Shown: positions 34,301 to 39,433 of the stretch, one piece after another
Position numbering within the stretch: the first letter of the stretch is position 1
How the letters are laid out: each line of letters begins with the position of its first letter
Assembly (NCBI GenBank): GCA_964533045.1
Contig: CAZHKT010000016.1
Coordinates: 1-39,433, forward strand
Length of the DNA stretch: 39,433 nucleotides
Source: JACQNR01 sp964533045
Lineage (GTDB): Bacteria; Acidobacteriota; Terriglobia; UBA7540
Direction of reading: 5' to 3'
Program-made: the position numbers and the translations under genes
The notes under the pieces: model-generated
What the model was told of the DNA's origin: nothing
The model's input: only the letters and a program-made list of their open reading frames with translations
The model's database searches: none

Positions 34301-35011
34301 TGGCTGACGGCCCGCGCCGTCTATGGATTCTTCCCTGCCGCCAGCGTGGGCGACGACATCGAAGTCTTCGTGGATGAATCACGATCCCGGCCGCTGGCGA
34401 CCTTGCACACGCTTCGTCAACAGCTGGAGAAGCCGGCGGGAGAGTTCAACTTCGCGCTGGCCGACTTCATCGCGCCCGCCGATTCCGGGCGATGCGATTA
34501 TCTGGGGGCGTTCGCCGTCACCGCCGGCATCGGGCTGGAAGCACTCACCGGCCAATTCGAGCGCGAGCACGACGACTACAACGCCATCATGGCCAAGGCG
34601 CTGGCGGACCGCCTGGCCGAAGCGCTGGCGGAATGGCTTCATCAGCGCGCCCGCGCCGAATGGGGCTACGGCGCCAATGAGAAGCTGGGCGTCGAGGACC
34701 TGCTGCGCGAGCGTTACCGCGGCATTCGTCCCGCGCCCGGCTACCCGGCATATCCGGACCATACCGAGAAGCGCACGCTCTTCCACCTGCTGCACGCCGA
34801 GGAATGCACCGGAATCCAGCTCACCGAATCCTACGCGATGTGGCCGGGCGCTTCGGTCTGCGGGCTTTACTTCGCGCATCCGGAAGCGAAATATTTCGCC
34901 GTGGGCAAGATCGATCGCGACCAGGTGCGGGACTACCAGATGCGCAAGGGCGAGGATCTGAAAGCCGTCGAACGGTGGCTGGGACCCTATCTCGCCTATG
35001 AAGCGGCGTAG
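31313..35011 (+). CDS. metH: Cobalamin-dependent methionine synthase
   Basis: MetH transfers a methyl group from 5-methyltetrahydrofolate via cobalamin to homocysteine. The 1232-residue protein is full length with all four modules in order: homocysteine/zinc domain (about 10-325; ILDGAMGTALQ; Zn ligands C252 in GINCSLGARQ and C315/C316 in GGCCGTT), pterin-binding domain (about 350-610; NIGERTNVTGSPKF, and VSGGISNLSFSFRGN), cap and cobalamin domain (about 640-880; KGDVHDIGKNIVGVV with the cobalt-ligand H764, then GLSGLITPSLDEM), and AdoMet reactivation domain (about 900-1225; RPAPGYPAYPDHTEK, YAMWPGASVCGLYF). The TTG at 31313 is the outer start; GTG at 31322 is a near alternative. Codon use is strongly GC3-biased, more so than the EPS genes, as expected for core chromosome. 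Confidence 0.97.
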   Translation: MGKVRSFNILQQLQDTLRQRIVILDGAMGTALQAHNLSEADYRGREFADHPKPLRQNNDVLNITQPALVERIHTAYLEAGADIIETNTFNSNAFSMAEYGLESYVHELNVAGARMARRAADAFMAKHPGRPCYVAGSLGPTNRTASLSQDVSSPAQRSVTFDDLRQAYREQARALVEGGVDILLVETIFDTLNGKAALFGIEELFDELGRRLPVMASVTIVDQSGRNLSGQTVEAFLISVEHADLLSVGINCSLGARQMRPFFEELAKTAPFYVSCYPNAGLPNAFGGFDETPETMAATLGEFAENGWLNIVGGCCGTTPAHIRAIARAVQGAKRREVPPRSAHTRLSGLEAFTIRPDTNFVNIGERTNVTGSPKFARLILKGQYEEALSVARQQVENGAQIIDINFDEAMLDSERAMTTFLRYLAAEPDIARVPIMLDSSRWSVLEAGLKCLQGKGIVNSISLKEGKESFKKHARLIRRYGAAMIVMAFDEGGQADTVGRKVEICTRSYRILTEEVGVPPSDIIFDPNVLTIATGMEEHANYAVNFIEATRRIKATLPGCKVSGGISNLSFSFRGNNTVREAMHTVFLYHAIQAGLDMGIVNAGQLGIYEKIPRDLRDLVEDVVLNRRPDATERLLAFADRVKHQAKTAAREDAWRQAPVEERLAHALVHGITDFIEQDTEEARQKAGRPLDVIEGPLMNGMKIVGDLFGAGKMFLPQVVKSARVMKKAVAYLLPYLEEEKQRTGRRQAEGTIVLATVKGDVHDIGKNIVGVVLACNNYEVTDLGVMTPAEKILQTARQVNADLIGLSGLITPSLDEMVHVAREMEREKFDIPLLIGGATTSRVHTAVKIAPAYHGPVAHVADASRAVNVAGQLKDPERRKAFVEQLRREQEQARASHREAGTAKLLPLDEARRRRPAYDWATIDIPKPSFLGTKVIAPVPLEEIVPYIDWTPFFHAWELRGVFPRILDAPESGARARELWEDGKKLLGRMVAEKWLTARAVYGFFPAASVGDDIEVFVDESRSRPLATLHTLRQQLEKPAGEFNFALADFIAPADSGRCDYLGAFAVTAGIGLEALTGQFEREHDDYNAIMAKALADRLAEALAEWLHQRARAEWGYGANEKLGVEDLLRERYRGIRPAPGYPAYPDHTEKRTLFHLLHAEECTGIQLTESYAMWPGASVCGLYFAHPEAKYFAVGKIDRDQVRDYQMRKGEDLKAVERWLGPYLAYEAA

Positions 35012-35022
35012 CGACTCCCTTG

Positions 35023-35073
35023 AGCCCGGCAGCCGTCCGATTCCCCGCTTGCCGGGCTGAAGCCCGGTGCTAC
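35023..35073. repeat. REP-like hairpin with an overlapping alternative stem, after metH
   Basis: At 35052-35073 CCGGGC, a TGAA loop, GCCCGG and then TGCTAC give the same plan as the elements at 54-109 (stem, TGAA, stem, GCTAC). Just upstream AGCCCGGCA (35023-35031) can pair with TGCCGGGCT (35050-35058), which uses the left arm of that hairpin, so two mutually exclusive folds are possible. It lies 11 bases after the metH stop and may also serve as its 3' end. Confidence 0.55.
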
Positions 35074-35085
35074 TCTGTAAACCTC

Positions 35086-35916
35086 ATGTCTTCGTCGCCT
35101 CATTTCCGGCGTCAGCACTTTTCGCTCAAGGATCGCTTTGTTTCGTTTCTAAGCGAGACGCTCTTCGACCACCTCACCTACACGGTGCGGCACGGCTTGC
35201 TCCAGGGCATGAAACGGAAGGGGGGTATGGGATTCCTTCCTGCGATCTTCGCCGGGCGCGGCGGCCCGAGCACGGAGGAAGCCTTCTTTCGCAGCCTCGA
35301 TCTGAGGGAGAAAGTCGTCTACGACATCGGGGCTTTTCAGGGCCTGATGACGCTCTACTTCGCGCGGCAGGCGAAGGCAGTGATTTCCTTTGAGCCTCAT
35401 CCCGCCAACCTCCGTCGCCTGCACGAAAACATTCAACTGAACCACCTCGCCAATGTGCGGGTGCTCCAGCGTGGGCTCGGCGAGAGCGAAGGTTTCATCG
35501 AATTGGCGTGTGACCCGCGCATGCCGGGAGCGGCGTCGGCGGATCCCGCCATCGTGTCGCAGGTAAGAGAGTCCGTCGCCGAAGCCCAGTTTCTGCAGAT
35601 TCCGGTGTCACGCTTGGACGATGTGGTCGGGCGCGAGCAACTGCCGCTGCCGGATTTCATAAAGATCGATATCGAGGGCATGGAACTGAGCGCCTTGCGC
35701 GGCATGACGAAATTGCTCGCGGCCCATCGCCCCCAACTCTATCTGGAGATGCACGGCGCGACAGCAGCGGAAAAGGGCCGCAAGGCCCGGGAGATTCTGG
35801 AATTCCTCTTCCAGGCCGGCTACCAAGGGATCCGGCACGTTGAAACGGCCGCCGCCGTGACCTCGGCCGACGATCCCAGAGCACGAACCGGACATCTCTT
35901 CTGCGTCGCGGTCTGA
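35086..35916 (+). CDS. FkbM family methyltransferase
   Basis: The 276-residue protein has a Rossmann SAM-binding motif VVYDIGAFQGLMTLYFA, the acidic motif II FEPHPANLRRLHENI, and the FkbM signature DFIKIDIEGMELSALRGM, then YLEMHG. FkbM proteins O-methylate sugars or other hydroxyls; the substrate is unknown. The ATG at 35086 is preferred because the open frame upstream (to 35020) runs through the REP-like hairpin. The N-terminal 70 residues (basic, with TLFDHLTY-like helix) are not typical of the core. It is isolated, with no ribosome site of note, and may belong to cell-surface modification. Confidence 0.88.
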   Translation: MSSSPHFRRQHFSLKDRFVSFLSETLFDHLTYTVRHGLLQGMKRKGGMGFLPAIFAGRGGPSTEEAFFRSLDLREKVVYDIGAFQGLMTLYFARQAKAVISFEPHPANLRRLHENIQLNHLANVRVLQRGLGESEGFIELACDPRMPGAASADPAIVSQVRESVAEAQFLQIPVSRLDDVVGREQLPLPDFIKIDIEGMELSALRGMTKLLAAHRPQLYLEMHGATAAEKGRKAREILEFLFQAGYQGIRHVETAAAVTSADDPRARTGHLFCVAV

Positions 35917-36009
35917 TGGGCCTCGGCGTCGGCCGGGGGTATTCGGTGCGCATCCCCCCGCAACGCCCCCGAGCGGCGAGCGATATCGCTTCGCTCCGAT
36001 GATGCCCAG

Positions 36010-36034
36010 GGCCCGCAACGTTCTTCAGCGGGCC
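36010..36034. repeat. Inverted repeat between the FkbM and kinase genes
   Basis: GGCCCGC (36010-36016) and GCGGGCC (36028-36034) form a perfect 7-bp stem with an 11-base loop. It has no T-run and lies 94 bases after the FkbM stop, so a terminator role is possible but unproven. Confidence 0.35.
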
Positions 36035-36078
36035 GTTCGATGGTATCTTTAGGTTGGGTCGCAGGAAATAAAGTCAGC

Positions 36079-37506
36079 ATGGACATCCTCCAAGAGCTTT
36101 TCGAGCGGTATTTTGGTTCACCCGCCCTGCGGGTTCAGCCGCTGCAAGGCCAGCTGGGAGGTTCGGGACGCAACATCATCCGGCTGGCCAACACCGAACA
36201 CAGCGCGATCGGCGTGCTCTATAGCGTGCGGGAGGAGAATGTCGCTTTCCTCGAATTCTCCCGGCACTTCCGGCGGCATGGCCTGCCGGTCCCGAAGATC
36301 TATGCCGAGGATCTGAGCCAGGGTGCCTACCTCGAAGAAGACCTGGGCGACACCACCCTCTTCGAGTTTCTGACGGAGAATCGAAACGGAGAGAATCTTG
36401 ATGCTCGTGTGGTGGCAGCTTACCGCCAAGTCGTGGCGATGCTGCCACGCTTTCAGATCGAGGCGGGCCGCGACCTGAACTACGAGGTGTGCTACCCGCG
36501 GTCCCGATTTGACCGCCAGTCCATCACCTGGGATTTGAACTACTTCAAATACTATTTTCTTCGACTGGCCGGAATTGCCTTCAACGAGCAGACTCTGGAA
36601 GATGACTTCAACCGCTTCACGGATTTCCTGCTTGAGGCTCCGTCGGACTTTTTCCTCTATCGGGATTTCCAGTCGCGCAACATCATGCTGCGCGATGGCG
36701 GTGTGTTCTTCCTGGATTACCAGGGCGGCCGCAAAGGCGCGCTACAATACGACATCGCTTCCCTGCTCTATGACGGCAAGGCCGACCTGCCACCCGCCCT
36801 GCGGCAGGAACTGCTTGATGCCTATCTGGAACGGCTGAGCGAATTCACCGCGGTCGACCGCGACGCCTTCCTGCGCCATTACGATGCCTTCGTGTATGTC
36901 CGCCTCATGCAGGCCATGGGAGCATACGGTTTTCGCGGCTTCTACGAGCGCAAAGTTCATTTCCTGCAGAGCGTTCCCTACGCGCTCAAGAGCCTGCGCT
37001 GGCTCCTCGAGCACGTGGAGCTTCCCTTGGAATTGCCGACGCTGATGGGTGCGTTCCGAGCGATGCTCCAGTCGGAAAAACTGCAGACCATCAGCGGCGC
37101 GGCCGGACACCTGGTGGTGCGAGTGTTCAGTTTCTCCTATCACCGCCGCCTGCCCGAAGATGGGACCGGGCACGGCGGAGGCTTTGTCTTCGATTGCCGC
37201 AGTCTTCCGAATCCTGGGCGCGAAGAACGTTTCAAAGCCCTGACGGGAAAGGATGCGCCGGTGATCGAGTATCTGAGCCGGGAAAGTGCGGTTCATGCGT
37301 TTTTGGAGAGCGTCCTTGCACTGGTGGGCGCCAGCGTGGCCAATTATCAACAGCGGGGCTTCCAGGATCTGATGGTATCTTTTGGCTGCACCGGCGGCCA
37401 GCATCGCTCGGTTTACCTGGCAGAGCAATTCGCCAGGCGGCTGCGGGAAATGAAGGGGGTAGAGGTTACCGTGCGCCATCTTGAGCTGGAGAACCCGGTC
37501 GCATGA
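36079..37506 (+). CDS. Anomeric sugar kinase (AmgK-like) fused to a RapZ C-terminal domain
   Basis: The 475-residue protein joins two domains. The first (about 1-320) is an aminoglycoside-phosphotransferase-fold kinase with the catalytic loop YRDFQSRNIM (D196), the metal motif FLDYQGGRKGALQYDIASLL (D213) and LYDGKADLP, closest to AmgK, the ATP-dependent N-acetylmuramate/GlcNAc 1-kinase. The second (about 345-470) is the RapZ C-terminal domain: VRVFSFSYHRRLP, FDCRSLPNPG (371-380), LTGKDAPVIEYL and GCTGGQHRSV (436-445), the region that senses glucosamine-6-phosphate in E. coli RapZ. RapZ's N-terminal P-loop domain is absent. The start at 36079 is chosen for its family-like N-terminus; 36040 would add 13 residues. 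It overlaps the MurU-like gene by four bases. Inference: an anomeric kinase under amino-sugar control. Confidence 0.86.
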   Translation: MDILQELFERYFGSPALRVQPLQGQLGGSGRNIIRLANTEHSAIGVLYSVREENVAFLEFSRHFRRHGLPVPKIYAEDLSQGAYLEEDLGDTTLFEFLTENRNGENLDARVVAAYRQVVAMLPRFQIEAGRDLNYEVCYPRSRFDRQSITWDLNYFKYYFLRLAGIAFNEQTLEDDFNRFTDFLLEAPSDFFLYRDFQSRNIMLRDGGVFFLDYQGGRKGALQYDIASLLYDGKADLPPALRQELLDAYLERLSEFTAVDRDAFLRHYDAFVYVRLMQAMGAYGFRGFYERKVHFLQSVPYALKSLRWLLEHVELPLELPTLMGAFRAMLQSEKLQTISGAAGHLVVRVFSFSYHRRLPEDGTGHGGGFVFDCRSLPNPGREERFKALTGKDAPVIEYLSRESAVHAFLESVLALVGASVANYQQRGFQDLMVSFGCTGGQHRSVYLAEQFARRLREMKGVEVTVRHLELENPVA

Positions 37507-38258
37507 AAGCCATGATCCTGGCGGCCGGGCTGGGCACGCGCTTGCGGCCGCTCACCGACGATCGTCCCAAGGCGCTGGTGGAGATCGCCGGACACACACT
37601 CCTTGAAATTACCCTCTACCGCTTGCGCACTCTCGGAATCCGTGAAGTAATCCTCAACGTTCATCACTTTGCCGGCATGATTCGCGACTACCTCGCGGCC
37701 AATCAGAATTTTGGCATGCACATTGCCATTTCGCACGAAGTGGAGTTGCTCGATACCGGAGGCGGACTGAAGAAGGCCTCCCATTTCCTGCAAGACAGCG
37801 AACCCTTCATCCTGCATAACGTGGACGTGCTCAGCACGATCGATCTCGATCGGATGGCGCAGTTTCACAGAGACAATCAGGCCCTCGCGACCCTGGCGGT
37901 GAAGGACCGCGAGACGTCGCGGTATCTGCTCTTCAATGACCGGCTACAACTATGCGGGCGGAGGGTGGGACCCAGTTCGACGCAAACGCCGCCTGGATCT
38001 TCGCAGACGTTCCAGGCGCTGGCGTTTTCCGGCATACACGTGATTTCTCCCCGTATCTTCGGGCTGATGACCGAGCAGGGCGCTTTCCCTATCATGGATG
38101 TCTATTTGCGCCTGGCTTCAGAGGGGGAAAAGGTCGTCGCGTTCCGCGCCGACCACTTCTATTGGCGCGACCTCGGCAGGCCAGCCGATCTCCCGCAGGC
38201 AGCGCAGGATTTGAAGGACCTGGGGCTCGAACCCCGGTTCGCACCGAAGCTGCAATGA
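37503..38258 (+). CDS. Sugar-1-phosphate nucleotidyltransferase, MurU-like
   Basis: The 251-residue enzyme has the nucleotidyltransferase signature AAGLGTRLRPLTDDRPKALVEIAG (residues 7-30, split here as GLGTRLRPLT and RPKALV), LLDTGGGLKKA near 84, and the metal-binding NVDV at about 107. It has no C-terminal left-handed beta helix and is small, as in MurU, which makes UDP-MurNAc from MurNAc-1-phosphate and UTP; glucose- or mannose-1-phosphate nucleotidyltransferases look alike. It starts inside the stop of the AmgK-RapZ gene (ATGA), so a shared recycling step (kinase then uridylyltransferase, bypassing de novo GlcN6P supply) is the most economical reading. The strict MurNAc preference is inferred from the neighbour. 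Confidence 0.88.
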   Translation: MKAMILAAGLGTRLRPLTDDRPKALVEIAGHTLLEITLYRLRTLGIREVILNVHHFAGMIRDYLAANQNFGMHIAISHEVELLDTGGGLKKASHFLQDSEPFILHNVDVLSTIDLDRMAQFHRDNQALATLAVKDRETSRYLLFNDRLQLCGRRVGPSSTQTPPGSSQTFQALAFSGIHVISPRIFGLMTEQGAFPIMDVYLRLASEGEKVVAFRADHFYWRDLGRPADLPQAAQDLKDLGLEPRFAPKLQ

Positions 38259-38273
38259 AGCGTTCATGCTCTT

Positions 38274-38302
38274 TTGCGCACGCGGCCGGAAGAGCGTAGA
38301 AT
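38274..38302 (+). promoter_or_regulatory. Possible promoter of the DUF362 gene
   Basis: TTGCGC (38274-38279) and TAGAAT (38297-38302, 5 of 6 of -10) are separated by 17 bases. The -35 match is weak (3 of 6). It lies between the MurU-like stop and the next start. Confidence 0.35.
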
Positions 38303-38327
38303 ACATTTCGTTCAACGGGAGCATGGG

Positions 38328-39308
38328 ATGGACGACCACCGGACACGCCGTCGAGACGCCTTGGTTCAGGTCCTGCGACTTGGAGGCTTGAGTGCGGTAA
38401 CGGGGGGGCTCGCCTGGTGGTTGCACGGCCGCAGCCGCCGTCCCGAAGAGGCACTGGCCGCCAGCCTGAGGCCCAACTACAGCATTCCCTCTGACCCCAA
38501 CCTGCCGGAAATGGCCGTTGCCCAAAACGGTGAGCCGGAAGCGCTGGCGCGCCGGGTGATTCAGGCCCTCGGCGGCATGAGCCGCTTCGTCCGGCGCGGC
38601 GAGGTAGTGGTGGTAAAACCCAACATCGCCTGGGACCGCACGCCCGAGCAGGCAGCCAACACCAATCCTCAACTGGTGGCGGAGATCGTGCGCCTCTGCC
38701 TGCAAGCAGGCGCCAAGAAAGTCATCGTCACCGATGTGAGCTGCAACGACCCGCGGCGCTGCTTCGAACGGAGCGGCATCGCGGCAGCCGCGCGCGCCGC
38801 CGGGGCGGAAGTCCATTTCCCGGAAGAACGGCGGTTCAAGGAAGTGGATCTGGGCGGCGAAGTGCTCCATGCCTGGAAGGTGCTCGATCACTTCCTGGAA
38901 GCCGATAAGATGATCAACGTCCCCATCGCCAAGCATCACAGCCTGACCGAGTGCACGCTGGGGATGAAGAATTGGTACGGGATTCTCGGCGGCCCGCGCC
39001 ATCGGCTCCACCAGCGCATTCACGAGAGCCTGGCGGACCTGGCCGATTTTATGCGTCCCACGCTCACCATCATCGACGCTTACCGCATCTTGATGCGCAA
39101 CGGTCCCACGGGCGGAAACGTCGGAGACACAGCTTTGAAGAAGACGCTCGTCGCCTCCACCGATCCCGTGGCTCTCGACGCCTATGTGGCCAAGGCCTTC
39201 TGGAACCTGGACGCCGAGCGACTGCCCTACTTAAAGCTGGCCCAGGCTCGCGGCTTGGGCAAGATGGATTTCTCATTGCTGCGGACCAGCATCGTCCCCG
39301 CCGCCTGA
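38328..39308 (+). CDS. DUF362 domain protein with a possible Tat signal
   Basis: The 326-residue product starts MDDHRTRRRDALVQVLRLGG: a twin-arginine-like RRR followed by a hydrophobic stretch (LVQVLRLGGLSAVTGGLAWWL), then a DUF362 domain with VVVKPNIAWDRTPEQAANTN, DVSCNDPRRCFERSG, KMINVPIAKHHSLTECTLGMKN (split across 200-225) and TSTDPVALDAYVA-like VASTDPVALDAYVA near the end. DUF362 proteins are uncharacterised; many carry Fe-S ferredoxin domains, but I see no CxxCxxC cluster here. The ATG at 38328 has CGGGAG seven bases upstream and is preferred to the in-frame TTG at 38274. Function unknown; export by Tat would place it in the periplasm. Confidence 0.85.
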   Translation: MDDHRTRRRDALVQVLRLGGLSAVTGGLAWWLHGRSRRPEEALAASLRPNYSIPSDPNLPEMAVAQNGEPEALARRVIQALGGMSRFVRRGEVVVVKPNIAWDRTPEQAANTNPQLVAEIVRLCLQAGAKKVIVTDVSCNDPRRCFERSGIAAAARAAGAEVHFPEERRFKEVDLGGEVLHAWKVLDHFLEADKMINVPIAKHHSLTECTLGMKNWYGILGGPRHRLHQRIHESLADLADFMRPTLTIIDAYRILMRNGPTGGNVGDTALKKTLVASTDPVALDAYVAKAFWNLDAERLPYLKLAQARGLGKMDFSLLRTSIVPAA

Positions 39309-39433
39309 AAGGCCGGTTCTGGCGTCACAAACTAGCTTCGGGCCCCGACTGTGTCAAAAACCCCAGTCCCGGATGGTTTTTCAGCCTTCCGCCGCCCCTC
39401 GCTCGCAAGAATAAGTATCGGTATTTCACAGAG
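39309..39433. other. Unannotated 3' end of the window
   Basis: These 125 bases follow the DUF362 stop. I see no gene start, tRNA or clear terminator in them. Confidence 0.5.

Overview
This 39.4 kb window is a piece of a GC-rich bacterial draft genome (there is a 10-base N gap at 11815-11824). The best guess is an Acidobacteriota chromosome or a metagenome bin from a related lineage. The clues are a secreted protein built from IPT/TIG and putative-Ig domains with Thr-rich linkers, frequent TTG/GTG starts, short REP-like hairpins, and an exosortase-type exopolysaccharide (EPS) gene set. The phylum is inferred from style, not from a marker gene.

Region 1 (about 439-26121, plus strand) is one tightly packed array of 21 genes that make and export an exopolysaccharide; many junctions overlap or lie within a few bases. 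It opens with an AAA+/Fis regulator that lacks the sigma-54 contact loop. The export and assembly core follows: Wza-type export protein, outer-membrane barrel, GumC/Wzz-type chain-length protein, two tandem ExeA-like ATPases (the first fused to a membrane segment and PEGA domains), a BY-kinase, and the priming glycosylphosphotransferase. A DUF3473-type deacetylase, a Wzy-like polymerase/ligase, a DegT-type aminotransferase and a Wzx flippase come next. The array ends with a run of glycosyltransferases, a second deacetylase, an ATP-grasp ligase and a FemAB-like acyltransferase. The core families are those normally found beside the exosortase XrtA (PEP-CTERM system), yet no exosortase and no PEP-CTERM protein is visible here.

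Region 2 (26149-31182, minus strand) holds a GT2 glycosyltransferase and a membrane-anchored methyltransferase with their own promoter, a secreted TIG/Ig/jelly-roll protein, and an NAD-dependent sugar epimerase. The secreted protein gene has a near-consensus -24/-12 (sigma-54) promoter and a leader that can fold into three hairpins.

Region 3 (31313-39308, plus strand) looks like ordinary chromosome: full-length cobalamin-dependent methionine synthase (metH), an FkbM methyltransferase, an anomeric sugar kinase (AmgK-like) fused to a RapZ C-terminal domain and overlapping a MurU-like nucleotidyltransferase, and a DUF362 protein with a possible Tat signal.

The points most worth following up are the AmgK-RapZ fusion beside MurU, the sigma-54 promoter and structured leader of the secreted protein, the regulator without GAFTGA, the duplicated ATPases, and the XrtA-type locus without an exosortase.
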